The notes: generated from the sequence alone by a model not told the origin. A stretch of DNA of 64,000 nucleotides from Avimicrobium caecorum (GCA_904394705.1 CAJFNJ010000008.1:1-64000), one strand, 5' to 3'. Positions 16,546 through 24,949 are shown, counted from the first letter of the stretch. Numbers and translations are program-made.

Positions 16546-17247
16546 TTATTCCGCAATCTCCAGAGCGATTTCCATCATCTGGGTAAAGGAATTCTGACGC
16601 TCCTCCGCCGTGGTCTCCTCCCCGGTGAAGGGATTATCCGAGATAGTCAGCAGGCAGAGGGCATTCTTACCGGTACGGGCGGCATTCATATACAGGGCTG
16701 CCGACTCCATCTCCACAGCCAGGACGCCCATCTTGCGCCAGTCGCCCAGGGAACCGGCGTCGTCATAGAAGGTATCGCTGGAGAAGACATTGCCCACCTT
16801 ATAGCTTACCCCTGCGGCCTTGGCGGCATTGACTGCCTTTTCCAGCAGGCCATAGCTTGCAATGGGCGCAAAGGTGCCGGGCAGGCGGTACTGCATGGCA
16901 TAGTTGGAGTTGGTGCAGGCGCCCATACCGATGACAATATCCCGGATATGGACATCTTCAGCGATGGCTCCGGCGGAACCGATGCGGATGATATTTTCCA
17001 CGCCGTACAGAGTGTAGAGCTCATGGGAATAGATTCCGATGGACGGGATGCCCATGCCGCTGCCCTGCACCGACACGCGCTTGCCCTTGTAATAACCGGT
17101 AAAGCCCAGCATATTGCGGACTGTGTTGTAGCAGGTCACATCGGTGAGATAGTGCTCCGCAATATATTTGGCCCGCAGGGGATCTCCGGGCATGAGAACG
17201 GTTTTTGCGATATCGCCCATCTGAGCGGCATTATGTGGTGTTGGCAT
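16546..17247 (-). CDS. deoD: Purine-nucleoside phosphorylase, DeoD type
   Basis: A 233-residue hexameric-type phosphorylase that splits purine (deoxy)nucleosides with phosphate. GDPLRAKYIAE (about residue 20), the phosphate/nucleoside loop RIGSAGAI, and AVEMESAALY with the later SDN supply the active site. A longer reading frame extends upstream, but the ATG at 17247 follows AGGAGG and starts with the family's normal MPTPHNAA, so it was chosen. A TACAAT box preceded by a TGGAAA-like -35 (about 17275-17310, minus strand) may be the promoter. Confidence 0.96.
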   Translation of the reverse strand: MPTPHNAAQMGDIAKTVLMPGDPLRAKYIAEHYLTDVTCYNTVRNMLGFTGYYKGKRVSVQGSGMGIPSIGIYSHELYTLYGVENIIRIGSAGAIAEDVHIRDIVIGMGACTNSNYAMQYRLPGTFAPIASYGLLEKAVNAAKAAGVSYKVGNVFSSDTFYDDAGSLGDWRKMGVLAVEMESAALYMNAARTGKNALCLLTISDNPFTGEETTAEERQNSFTQMMEIALEIAE

Positions 17248-17331
17248 AAAAATACCTCCTGTCAGTGTCTGTATTGTACTTTCATTGTACCACAGAGATG
17301 CTCTTTTTTCCACATAAAACAGCATACAAAA

Positions 17332-17358
17332 AAGCCGCCTGGCTGTTCCAGACGGCTT
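17332..17358 (-). terminator. Terminator of the Rnf-like operon
   Basis: AAGCCG-C-CTGG and CCAG-A-CGGCTT pair over CTGTT, with an A-run on the left (T-run on the minus strand). It is 11 bp after the stop of the DUF4015 gene. Confidence 0.8.
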
Positions 17359-17368
17359 CTGTGCGGTT

Positions 17369-18670
17369 TTATTCACCAAAGACGATGCTGTAATTGCCGT
17401 CAGGGCTGTACAGCAGGTAGCTCTCATAGCCGCTCTCCTGCGCTGCCCGGATCTGGGAATCCACATCTTCCCCGGTATAAGTCTTGTTTTTCAGCGAACT
17501 CAGTGTGCCGGAAGTATAGCTCTGCAGCAGCACGGTCACTTCGTCCGAAAGCAGCTTATCCTTGCAGGCTGCCAGTGCCGCCTGTACGGTGGCATAGGGG
17601 TCCAGTGCCGGGGCTTCCAGCACCAGCTCTCCGGAGCTGTACGCATTGCCGAAGGAAGCCGGCATCACGCCCAGCACCACGCCGCACCGGGTGAGCTGGA
17701 ACGGATCTGAGCCATACTGCCCGCTGGAAGAGCTCAGCAGGGTCGGCGCCGACAGATACACGGCAGTCTCACCGCCTGCCTCCCGGACACGGGTATCCAC
17801 GCTCTCGATGAAGTCTCCCAGCACAGCGGATTTATTCTCCTCGGTGAGCTCCTGCCCGTAATCCGCCATCTCCAGCGAATACCCGGACGGGAACTGCACG
17901 CAGTCCAGGATCACCTGCTTTACCCCCTTGCCCACGGCTTCTGCCGCAAGGTCCGAGATATAGCTCTGGGCATACTCATTCACCGGATTGAGCCAGGCCT
18001 TGCCGCCCATGGCAGCCGAGTTATCCAGCCAGGCCCATTCTGTGCCCTGGTAGTGCACCGCTGCCTCCAGTTTTGCCGAAGCTGCCAGCGGGTCCTTGAA
18101 GGCATAGATTCTGCCGATGGGGGTGATCCCGGCAGCTTCCATCTCCGCTGTCACCTGGCTGAGATCCACCGCCGTGGTGGACTGGGAACCCAGCTCCGCA
18201 GCCTGCGACAGCGAGCTCTGATAGGTCAGGTAACCCTTGTCGTTCTTGAGATCAAAGAAGATGGCATTGATCCCATTGGAAGCACAGGTCTGGATAAACT
18301 GACTGCGCTGGGTGCTGTCCAGCAGAATGGATTCGGGCATATACACCCCATGCAGCTGAACGGCTTCCACCGTTTCCGGCTGGGACTGGGAGGATTCGGT
18401 TTCGCTCTCCTCCCCGCCGCCGAACAGCCCTGAAAAGAATCCATCCGATTCCGACTCGGGTTCAGACGGCTGTTCCGCTGTGGATACCGGTTCCTTTTCC
18501 TGACCGATCCCCATGACAAACTGATAGACCGGCTCATACAGAAACCAGCCTGCCGCAATCAGCACAGCCAGTGCCGCAGCGGAAGCTCCCAGCTTGAAAA
18601 ACAGAGAAGAGGTCACACTGCCCCGGTAAATATTGTGATAGCGTTTTACTTTACGCTGTTTCCTAAACAT
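17369..18670 (-). CDS. Membrane-anchored DUF4015 (putative glycoside hydrolase-like) protein
   Basis: A 433-residue protein: a basic cytoplasmic tail (residues 1-25), one membrane helix (about 27-45), a Glu/Ser-rich linker (about 60-100) and an extracellular TIM-barrel-like DUF4015 domain (about 105-433; GVYMPESILLDSTQRSQFI, NAIFFDLKNDKGYLTYQS, GRIYAFKDPLAA). DUF4015 proteins are predicted glycoside hydrolases with no proven substrate. ATG at 18670 was chosen over a GTG 9 bases earlier because AAGGAG fits it. It is the last gene of the Rnf-like operon, 25 bp after the RnfA-like gene, which is an unexpected partner for an electron-transfer complex. Confidence 0.75.
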   Translation of the reverse strand: MFRKQRKVKRYHNIYRGSVTSSLFFKLGASAAALAVLIAAGWFLYEPVYQFVMGIGQEKEPVSTAEQPSEPESESDGFFSGLFGGGEESETESSQSQPETVEAVQLHGVYMPESILLDSTQRSQFIQTCASNGINAIFFDLKNDKGYLTYQSSLSQAAELGSQSTTAVDLSQVTAEMEAAGITPIGRIYAFKDPLAASAKLEAAVHYQGTEWAWLDNSAAMGGKAWLNPVNEYAQSYISDLAAEAVGKGVKQVILDCVQFPSGYSLEMADYGQELTEENKSAVLGDFIESVDTRVREAGGETAVYLSAPTLLSSSSGQYGSDPFQLTRCGVVLGVMPASFGNAYSSGELVLEAPALDPYATVQAALAACKDKLLSDEVTVLLQSYTSGTLSSLKNKTYTGEDVDSQIRAAQESGYESYLLYSPDGNYSIVFGE

Positions 18671-18695
18671 CTTGCTCACTCCTTGTGAAGGGGAA

Positions 18696-19289
18696 TCAGA
18701 AGGTGATCGGATGGCCGATCAGCCCATAAAATGCCAGACTGAGTATTCCGATATACAGCAGCAGAATGGGCAGTCCCCGGAAGATCCGGGGCACACGGGA
18801 CATGGCGATATTCTGATTGGCTACATCCAGCAGGACCAGTGCCAGTGTAACGCCTACACCAGTGCCCACAAAATAGAACAGCCGCTCCCAGAGGTTATAC
18901 CGGTTGAAGGAACAGAGCAGGATGGTACCCAGCACTGCCACATTGTAACCAGCCATCAGCAGCACATTTTTCGCGCGGGCATACCATTCCCCGGCTTTGC
19001 GGGAAGCTGCCACGATCATGGCAGTATGGACTGCCGCCATAATCAGGACATAGAGTGCGGAGCGGATGTAGATGCTGACTCCCCGGGGATAGAGCACCAG
19101 CGAATCTGCCGCACAGCAGATCACACCGGAGATCACAGTCATCAGGGTAATGACAGCCGAAAAGGTGAGGATCTCCTCCCTGTTCTTCAGGAAGAGCATC
19201 TTGCGGGTCACCAGAGCACGGCTGAAAATCGCATTTTCCACCATAGCGGCAGTGAACGCAATCATCAGCAGCTTTACAAAACCAGCCAT
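18696..19289 (-). CDS. RnfA-like membrane subunit lacking cluster cysteines
   Basis: A 197-residue protein with about six membrane helices in the Rnf-Nqr family. The C-terminal segment VPRIFRGLPILLL...LSLAFYGLIG and the block YNVAVLGTILL align clearly with RnfA/RsxA. In canonical RnfA the sequences LGxCPF (near residue 25) and NCAVLG carry the cysteines that, with RnfE, hold a membrane [2Fe-2S] cluster. Here the first region reads ENAIFSRALVTRKMLF, and the second has Val117 in place of Cys. The cluster therefore should not form. The gene begins 1 bp after the RnfE-like stop, so it is translationally coupled. Confidence 0.85.
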   Translation of the reverse strand: MAGFVKLLMIAFTAAMVENAIFSRALVTRKMLFLKNREEILTFSAVITLMTVISGVICCAADSLVLYPRGVSIYIRSALYVLIMAAVHTAMIVAASRKAGEWYARAKNVLLMAGYNVAVLGTILLCSFNRYNLWERLFYFVGTGVGVTLALVLLDVANQNIAMSRVPRIFRGLPILLLYIGILSLAFYGLIGHPITF

Positions 19290-19290
19290 C

Positions 19291-19968
19291 TTATGCCTTC
19301 ACCTCCTCTGTCTTGGCGTCCATGGCCTCTTCCCGGTCCTTGATCAGGCACCAGGCCCGGATCGACCGGTTCACCTGGCGGCAGAATGCCGAAAGCATGC
19401 CCACCAGGATAAAACCAAAGAACGGCATCAGTACAGTGGAAATCTGCAGGCTGCCCAGCACCTTGACTCCGAAGATGCTTCCCTTGCCGAGCAGTTCCCG
19501 GAACAGGGACACCGCCATGACAAAGAACGCAAAGGAAAGCACCGACCGGGCCGCCTGTGCCAGGTTTGCCGGCAGCGATTTCTGTTCATCGCAGCGGGTT
19601 ACCAGGAAGAAGGTGAGGGTATTGACCGCCAGCAGCGGGAAATAGATACCCAGCATGCCCACCGGCATCTGGAACCCGCCCAGCGGCAGACGGCTCAGGC
19701 CAGCCAGGGTCAGCGAGGAGAGCACAGCGGTCACCAGCATGTAGACCTCTCTCCCCTGTCCCATTCGCTTCAGGACCCAGCCCACTGCGGTGGACAGCAG
19801 GCTGATTGCCATCATGCCGACGCTCAGCGCGAAGGCGGCACGGGCATCCACTGTCCCCATGACGGCAAAGGGAATCGCCAGTCCGTAGGTGATGACCGGA
19901 GTGCGGGTCAGCAGGCCGTCAAATCGTCCGACCAGATGTCTATACCGTTTCAGTCTGCTGCTCTGCAT
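19291..19968 (-). CDS. RnfE-like membrane subunit lacking cluster cysteines
   Basis: A 225-residue polytopic protein of the Rnf-Nqr family. LGIYFPLLAVN (about 106-116) and FRELLGKGSIFG (about 155-166) match RnfE. The canonical GLCPxLAV motif reads GLAIPFAV (29-36), and the canonical NC reads NT (116-117), so both cluster cysteines are missing. Start taken at 19968, where AAAGGAGG precedes the ATG; an upstream in-frame start lacks a ribosome site. The start lies 29 bp inside the 3' end of the RnfD-like gene. The tail is charged (KDREEAMDAKTEEVKA). Confidence 0.85.
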   Translation of the reverse strand: MQSSRLKRYRHLVGRFDGLLTRTPVITYGLAIPFAVMGTVDARAAFALSVGMMAISLLSTAVGWVLKRMGQGREVYMLVTAVLSSLTLAGLSRLPLGGFQMPVGMLGIYFPLLAVNTLTFFLVTRCDEQKSLPANLAQAARSVLSFAFFVMAVSLFRELLGKGSIFGVKVLGSLQISTVLMPFFGFILVGMLSAFCRQVNRSIRAWCLIKDREEAMDAKTEEVKA

Positions 19969-20923
19969 AAAGCGCCCTCCTTTCCCGGTGACGGATTTTT
20001 TCATAACGCATATCAATAAACAGTGAGAAGGCATTCATCAGCAGAATCGCAAAGACAAGTCCCTCCTCATAGGCACCCAGGTACCGGAAGATCATCACTA
20101 CAACACCGGCAATCGCCGCATAGATGGTCCGTGTCGTCTGGGACTTGGGCGAAGTGGCAGGGTCGTTGATGAGGAAGATCGCTCCGAACAGCAGCAGGCC
20201 GCTGGTGAGCTCGTAAAGCACCGACTGGAAGCGTCCGGTGGTGATCCGGGGGAAGCAGAAAGCCGCGAGTGCCGCAGTCCCCAGAAAAGCGGCAGTGGGC
20301 CGCCAGCTGATGGTCTTGCGGATTACCAGATAGCCGAAGCAGGCCAGCAGGATCAGTACGCCGGTACCGCCCATCGGTCCGGGATAGATGCCCAGGAAAA
20401 TATCGGTAAAGGGATAGTTCGGGGTTGCGCCCAGCCGCAGCGATGCAGCCGGAGAAGAAACCAGCCGGGCTGCCGCATTGCCCAGGGACTCGATGGGCAC
20501 CGGATAGCGGAACACCGAATCCGACCAGGTGAGGACAGCAAACGCCACACCGCCGGCAGCGGGATTGAAGATGTTCTGCCCCAGTCCGCCGAAGGGCTGC
20601 TTGATGACGCCGATGGCAAAGAGGTCAGCGGCGATCACCGGGGTAAAGCCGATGCTGGCAGGCAGCATCAGCGGGATCAGCAGACCGGTCACCACCGGCG
20701 AGAGATCCAGGATTCCCACCCGGCGGCTGGAAAGGAAGGTGCAGAGGAAGTCCAGTACAGTGCAGGTGATCACCGAAACGGCTCCCAGCACAAGGGTGCG
20801 GCTCCCATAGAAGAAATATGCCATCAGATAGAGCGGGACCAGGGAAATCACCATATCCCCCATCACGCTGAAATTGGACTCATGGCTGCGCACATGAGGC
20901 GGTCGGCTGTGGATCAGATTCAT
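19940..20923 (-). CDS. RnfD-like membrane subunit with altered flavin site
   Basis: A 327-residue polytopic protein of the NqrB/RnfD family. FGGLGQNIFNPAAGG (111-125) is the family signature. The covalent-FMN motif, normally Asp-x-x-Ser/Thr-Gly-Ala-Thr, reads SLRLGATP (161-168): Thr167 remains, but the Asp and the Ser/Thr before Gly are lost. No ApbE flavin transferase gene is nearby. The start overlaps the stop of the RnfC-like gene by 4 bp (ATGA). Membrane topology appears complete. Confidence 0.88.
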   Translation of the reverse strand: MNLIHSRPPHVRSHESNFSVMGDMVISLVPLYLMAYFFYGSRTLVLGAVSVITCTVLDFLCTFLSSRRVGILDLSPVVTGLLIPLMLPASIGFTPVIAADLFAIGVIKQPFGGLGQNIFNPAAGGVAFAVLTWSDSVFRYPVPIESLGNAAARLVSSPAASLRLGATPNYPFTDIFLGIYPGPMGGTGVLILLACFGYLVIRKTISWRPTAAFLGTAALAAFCFPRITTGRFQSVLYELTSGLLLFGAIFLINDPATSPKSQTTRTIYAAIAGVVVMIFRYLGAYEEGLVFAILLMNAFSLFIDMRYEKIRHRERRALYAEQQTETV

Positions 20924-22047
20924 GCACGCACCTCCTCATTCTGCTCTTTTTCCTTCTTTGCGTTCATATACTGAACCAGCTCCATTTTGCCCCGGGTGAT
21001 CTCCGAAGCGATTTTGAGCTTGGCAGGACACACATAGCTGCAGGTACCGCATCCGATGCAGAGGTCAATATCGAAATCCTCAAGCATAGAATACCGTCCT
21101 GCCTGCACAAACTTATAGAGATAGTAAGGCGAAAGCCCGACCGGACAGACATCATCGCATTTCCCACAGCCAATGCAGGTATAGTTGTAGTCCTTGAACA
21201 CTTCCCGCATTGCCAGGATTCCACGGGTCTGGGCAGTGACACGGGTGCTGTCCAGGTCGGTGATGGTCACGCCGCGCATGGAGCCTCCGATCACGACCCG
21301 GGACGTTTCGTCCGACAGACCGAACTGCCGCAGCAGTTCTCCCGCTGTCTTGTCGATGGAGACCTCCAGATTGGCAGAGGTGGTCACGCCGTCTCCAGCC
21401 ACTGTCACAAACACAGTGGTCTGGGCGATCTTCTCATCCACAGCCCGGGCCAGATGGATCAGAGCACAGGCTCCGAATACCGAGGCCTTCTCCTCCCGGT
21501 GCTTCTGGATCAGCGAGTTGTCCGCGGGATAACCGGCGCCCACACGGTCCACCGGCACACCGCCCAGGTCCTCCCCGATGGTCACCGGCGAATCCCCCAG
21601 CTCCTTGTAGATCTCGATCCGGGCGCTCTCTGCCCCCACTGCCTCCTTGGCAAGCTCGATGCCGCGCACCAGCTGATCGGTCATCTCCAGGGCCGGAGCA
21701 AGCTGGCTCGAAATATACGGCTCATCGTCCAGCGCATCCGCAATGATGATCCGGCAGCCGGAATTCCTGGCACGGTCCAGCAGCAGATAGAGCGGGCGTC
21801 CGGTATTCTCATCAATGATCCCCGCTTTCCGGGCAATGGTGACGATGTCATCTCCCTCCTGGAGATCATCAATCGGCACATGATCCAGTGTTCTGGAGCA
21901 GATCCGCTGGATGCCGCCGGAAAGCGCCGGTTCCTTATTCTGTTCCAATACGATTCCCTGACGGGCCAGCTGAATATCGCTGTACCATCGGTATGAAAAC
22001 CGCTGTCCTGCAAACCGTGCAAGCAGCCGGTTGGAAAAATCAGGCAT
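20920..22047 (-). CDS. RnfC-like ferredoxin-domain subunit lacking NADH/FMN motifs
   Basis: A 375-residue peripheral protein, shorter than typical RnfC (about 440 or more). The C-terminal ferredoxin domain keeps two complete [4Fe-4S] motifs, CIGCGKCDDVCP (Cys 291, 294, 297, 301) and CIGCGTCSYVCP (330, 333, 336, 340). IIADALDDEPYISS (101-114) corresponds to the family NAAECEPYLT block. The glycine-rich GLGGAGFPT motif expected just before it is replaced by DENTGRPLYLLLDRA (79-93). The second nucleotide motif YPxGxEKxL reads YPADNSLIQ (173-181). The gene leads the operon, 52 bp from divergent mecA. AAGGGAGAG precedes the ATG. Confidence 0.88.
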   Translation of the reverse strand: MPDFSNRLLARFAGQRFSYRWYSDIQLARQGIVLEQNKEPALSGGIQRICSRTLDHVPIDDLQEGDDIVTIARKAGIIDENTGRPLYLLLDRARNSGCRIIIADALDDEPYISSQLAPALEMTDQLVRGIELAKEAVGAESARIEIYKELGDSPVTIGEDLGGVPVDRVGAGYPADNSLIQKHREEKASVFGACALIHLARAVDEKIAQTTVFVTVAGDGVTTSANLEVSIDKTAGELLRQFGLSDETSRVVIGGSMRGVTITDLDSTRVTAQTRGILAMREVFKDYNYTCIGCGKCDDVCPVGLSPYYLYKFVQAGRYSMLEDFDIDLCIGCGTCSYVCPAKLKIASEITRGKMELVQYMNAKKEKEQNEEVRA

Positions 22048-22099
22048 TTATTCTCTCCCTTGCATTCACTAAAATTCTCAACTGAAAGCGGCTGATAGT

Positions 22100-22654
22100 A
22101 TGACGATCAAGAAACTCTCCCCGGATAAAGTACGCATCACCCTGAGCCATGAGGAACTGGCAGCCTATGAGATCGACTGGGACCATCTCGGCCCCGATGA
22201 CGAACCCACCCGGGAACTGCTGCTGCAGCTTCTGGACAGCGCCTGGCAGACTGCCGGCTTCCGTCCGGATGAGGGACAGATCTATATCGAAGCCCTCCCC
22301 ACCGAAAACGGCTGTGTGCTGATCCTCTCCAAAGCCCATGCCTCCGATACACTGGAGAGCATCTGCACCCCGGTGATCTTCCGGTTCGAACACGCCGAAG
22401 ATCTCCTTGCAGGCGCCCGGCAGCTGTTCCAGCTCTATTCCCACCGGATCTTCCGCAGCTCTCTTTACCAATGCACCGGCGGCTGCCTGCTGCTGATCCG
22501 TCCGCTGGACCAGACCAGCCAGGAAAGCGTCATGCTGCTGGCGGAATACGGCACTCTGGCTGCCCGGGGTGAGCTGGCTGCCGCTGTGATCCAGGAACAC
22601 TGTCCGGCCCTCATCGAGGAAAACGCCCTGGAGCGTCTGTGTACGCCGCAGTAA
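22100..22654 (+). CDS. mecA: MecA-family adaptor protein
   Basis: A 184-residue cytosolic adaptor. The N-terminal segment TIKKLSPDKVRITLSHEEL (1-20) and C-terminal domain (FRFEHAEDLLAGARQLF, about 95-112; later YGTLAARGELAAAVIQEH) match MecA/NegB. MecA binds the ClpC N-domain, brings substrates to ClpCP and thereby restrains competence and other regulators. A ClpC-type ATPase is encoded at the right edge of this window. It is divergent from the Rnf-like operon and convergent with rpe, whose stop is 3 bp away. The ribosome site is weak (GAAAGCGG). Confidence 0.8.
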   Translation: MTIKKLSPDKVRITLSHEELAAYEIDWDHLGPDDEPTRELLLQLLDSAWQTAGFRPDEGQIYIEALPTENGCVLILSKAHASDTLESICTPVIFRFEHAEDLLAGARQLFQLYSHRIFRSSLYQCTGGCLLLIRPLDQTSQESVMLLAEYGTLAARGELAAAVIQEHCPALIEENALERLCTPQ

Positions 22655-22657
22655 TGG

Positions 22658-23320
22658 TTACTTCCCGGCAGCGGCTGCTTCCCGGATGGACCGGATCGCT
22701 GCCGCATAGTCGCTCTTGCCATAGACAGCCGAACCTGCCACCAGCACTTCAGCACCATGTCCGGCTGCAACACCGGCGGTTTCGGGATTGATGCCGCCAT
22801 CCACTTCAATGAGGAAGTCCAGTCCCTTTTCCTGGCGGTATGCCGCAGCCTGGGCCACCTTGTCCGCTGTTTCAGGCATGAACTTCTGTCCGCCGAAGCC
22901 GGGATAGATGGTCATCACCAGCAGCATGTCCACCCGGTCCAGCAGCGGATAGGCCTTCTCCACCGGAGTATCGGGATTGATGGCAAGACCCACCTTGCAG
23001 CCCAGTTCCCGCAGCTTTTCAATCACTGCTTCGGGATCACTGTTGCTCTCCAGATGGAAGGTGATGAGGTCTGCTCCGGCCTTGACAAACGGCTCCACGT
23101 AATTGAGCGGATCGGTGATCATCAGATGGGTGTCCAGGAACAGATCCGTTGCCTTGCGCAGGCTCTGGACTACCGGCACACCCAGCGAAAGATTCGGCAC
23201 AAAATGTCCGTCCATCACATCGACATGGAGCCAGTCTGCTCCCGCCTCCCGGACAGCTGCGGCTTCCTCTCCCAAACGGGCAAAATCACAGGACAAAATC
23301 GACGGTGCAATACGGATCAT
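22658..23320 (-). CDS. rpe: Ribulose-phosphate 3-epimerase
   Basis: A 220-residue TIM-barrel metalloenzyme of the pentose phosphate pathway that interconverts ribulose 5-phosphate and xylulose 5-phosphate. IAPSILSCDFARLGEE (3-18), HVDVMDGHFVPNLS (33-46), HLMI (66-69), MTIYPGFGGQKF and IEVDGGINPETA carry the metal ligands and phosphate site. Its product links to the ribose phosphates released by deoD/deoB. It has its own promoter at 23390-23418. Confidence 0.97.
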   Translation of the reverse strand: MIRIAPSILSCDFARLGEEAAAVREAGADWLHVDVMDGHFVPNLSLGVPVVQSLRKATDLFLDTHLMITDPLNYVEPFVKAGADLITFHLESNSDPEAVIEKLRELGCKVGLAINPDTPVEKAYPLLDRVDMLLVMTIYPGFGGQKFMPETADKVAQAAAYRQEKGLDFLIEVDGGINPETAGVAAGHGAEVLVAGSAVYGKSDYAAAIRSIREAAAAGK

Positions 23321-23389
23321 TTCAAAAGTCCTCCCTTTCTGTCATACAAAGCTGAAATTCTCTCTTTGGACATACTGATACAGTTTTTA

Positions 23390-23418
23390 ATTTTATCGCA
23401 ATCCTCCGGAAAGGTCAA
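23390..23418 (-). promoter_or_regulatory. Promoter of rpe
   Basis: Minus-strand TTGACC (23413-23418), 17 bp, TAAAAT (23390-23395). Confidence 0.7.
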
Positions 23419-23467
23419 CAAACAATCCTCCGCAATTCTGTAAATTTTTACACACCCGGACCTGTGA

Positions 23468-23496
23468 TTGTTTTATGGCAGAATTTGTGCTATGCT
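23468..23496 (+). promoter_or_regulatory. Promoter of the aldo/keto reductase gene
   Basis: TTGTTT (23468-23473), 17 bp, TATGCT (23491-23496) with an upstream TG extended -10. Confidence 0.65.
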
Positions 23497-23531
23497 GAAG
23501 TTATCCAAAGTTCAGAAAGGAATGACTGTGC

Positions 23532-24665
23532 ATGAAAATGTCCAAATTGGACCGTCTGGGTATTGAAGTGTCCAAGCTGGGATTCGGCTGTATGCGTCTG
23601 CCGATGAAAGGCGATGCCATCGACCGGGAACAGGCACTTGCCATGTTTGATTATGCCTATCAGCATGGCGTCAACTACTATGATACCGCCTGGCCCTATC
23701 TCGGCGGTACTTCCGAGCCATTTGTGGGCGAAGCTCTGAGCCGGTATCCCCGGGACAGCTTCTTCCTGGCCTCCAAAATGCCGGTCTGGCTGGTGGAATC
23801 CGAAGCGGATTTCGAGCGGATCTTCGAGGAACAGCTGGTGCGTCTGAAAACCGACCACATCGATTTCTATCTGCTCCATGCCCTGAGCAAGGCACGGTTC
23901 GACAAGGTGCTGGAACAGGGCCTCTACGACCTCTGCCGCAAGAAGCAGCAGGAGGGCAAGATCCGGTATATCGGCTTCTCCTACCACGATCCCGCCGAAC
24001 GGTTCCCGGCTATTGTGGACCGCTATCCCTGGGATTTTGCCCAGATCCAGTACAACTACATCGACCCCCATCTGCTGGGCGCCGATCAGCTCTACCAGAC
24101 CCTGGAGAGCCGGGGAATCCCCTGCGTAGTCATGGAACCGGTACGGGGCGGCTTCCTGTCCACACTGCCGGAGGAGTTCAATGCCATCTTCCGGGAGTAT
24201 GACCCCGATCGCTCTCCTGCCTCCTGGGCCCTGAAGTGGGTAGCCTCCCATTCCAATGTCAAGGTGACCCTGTCCGGCATGAGCAGCATGGAACAGATGA
24301 TCGACAACATCCGCACCTTTGAAGGCGACCTCACCATGACACCGGCTGAGGAGCAGGTGGTGGATACCGTGGTCCGCAAGATCCTGGATGTCCACACTGT
24401 GCCCTGCACCGGCTGTGAGTACTGTATGCCCTGTCCCTTTGGTGTGGATATTCCCGAGGTATTCAAGGCCTACAACAACTTCAAGCTGTTCCGCAATGCG
24501 GATATGACCCGGGCTGCTTACTTTGAGCGTCTGAAAGACGGGTTCCGGGCCGACTCCTGCAAAAAGTGCGGCAAGTGCATGAAGGCCTGTCCGCAGCACA
24601 TCCAGATCCCCGACATGCTGGAAACAGCCCACCGGGAGATTTCGGAAGCCTGTCTGACAAAATAA
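23532..24665 (+). CDS. Aldo/keto reductase with C-terminal 4Fe-4S ferredoxin domain
   Basis: A 377-residue cytosolic protein. Residues 1-280 form an aldo/keto reductase barrel with the catalytic tetrad region (YYDTAWPYLGG, Asp and Tyr; DFYLLHAL, His). Residues about 285-377 add cysteine motifs: CTGCEYCMPCPFG and CKKCGKCMKACP. This fusion is common in anaerobes (COG1453); physiological substrates are unknown. The first of two close ATG codons is used, with AAAGGA upstream. It is monocistronic between its own promoter and terminator. Confidence 0.93.
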   Translation: MKMSKLDRLGIEVSKLGFGCMRLPMKGDAIDREQALAMFDYAYQHGVNYYDTAWPYLGGTSEPFVGEALSRYPRDSFFLASKMPVWLVESEADFERIFEEQLVRLKTDHIDFYLLHALSKARFDKVLEQGLYDLCRKKQQEGKIRYIGFSYHDPAERFPAIVDRYPWDFAQIQYNYIDPHLLGADQLYQTLESRGIPCVVMEPVRGGFLSTLPEEFNAIFREYDPDRSPASWALKWVASHSNVKVTLSGMSSMEQMIDNIRTFEGDLTMTPAEEQVVDTVVRKILDVHTVPCTGCEYCMPCPFGVDIPEVFKAYNNFKLFRNADMTRAAYFERLKDGFRADSCKKCGKCMKACPQHIQIPDMLETAHREISEACLTK

Positions 24666-24690
24666 ACCGCAGTTTTCCGCATCCAATCGC

Positions 24691-24724
24691 AAAAGCCCTC
24701 CGGAGGTGATCCGGAGGGCTTTTT
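24691..24724 (+). terminator. Terminator of the aldo/keto reductase gene
   Basis: AAAAGCCCTCCGGA pairs with TCCGGAGGGCTTTT over GGTGA, followed by a short T-run. The roughly 170 bp between this and the next terminator (24897) show no coding or RNA signal that I recognise. Confidence 0.9.
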
Positions 24725-24896
24725 ATATAAAAAGTGCCGCCGAATGCGGGTCAGCGCTTCCAGGGCAGATAACTGCCACTTCCCCGCAGCAGACACGAAC
24801 AGGCAGGACTCTGCTCACTGCTATCCTATGCGGGAGGGGATACTCTGCCACCTGCCCATTCTGCCGCTGCCCCGGAAGAACCCCCAAAAAGCAACC

Positions 24897-24930
24897 AAAT
24901 CCCCATCCGGATGTTCCGGAGGGGATTTTT
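24897..24930 (-). terminator. Terminator of the surface-protein gene
   Basis: AAATCCCC-AT-CCGGA and TTCCGGAG-GGGATTT form a stem with an A-run on the left, giving a T-run on the minus strand. It is 20 bp past the stop codon. Confidence 0.8.
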
Positions 24931-24949
24931 GCCGTCAAAAGTGAAAGTT

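Noticed and set aside
18670..22047. Possible rnfG or rnfB fragments hidden between the Rnf-like genes
   Set aside because: Gaps are at most 25 bp and neighbouring genes overlap or abut; all reading frames were checked by eye and no FMN-binding or RnfB ferredoxin sequence remains.
24725..24896. Possible small RNA between two terminators
   Set aside because: Only short scattered complementarities were seen, no promoter and no closing stem; nothing supportable.
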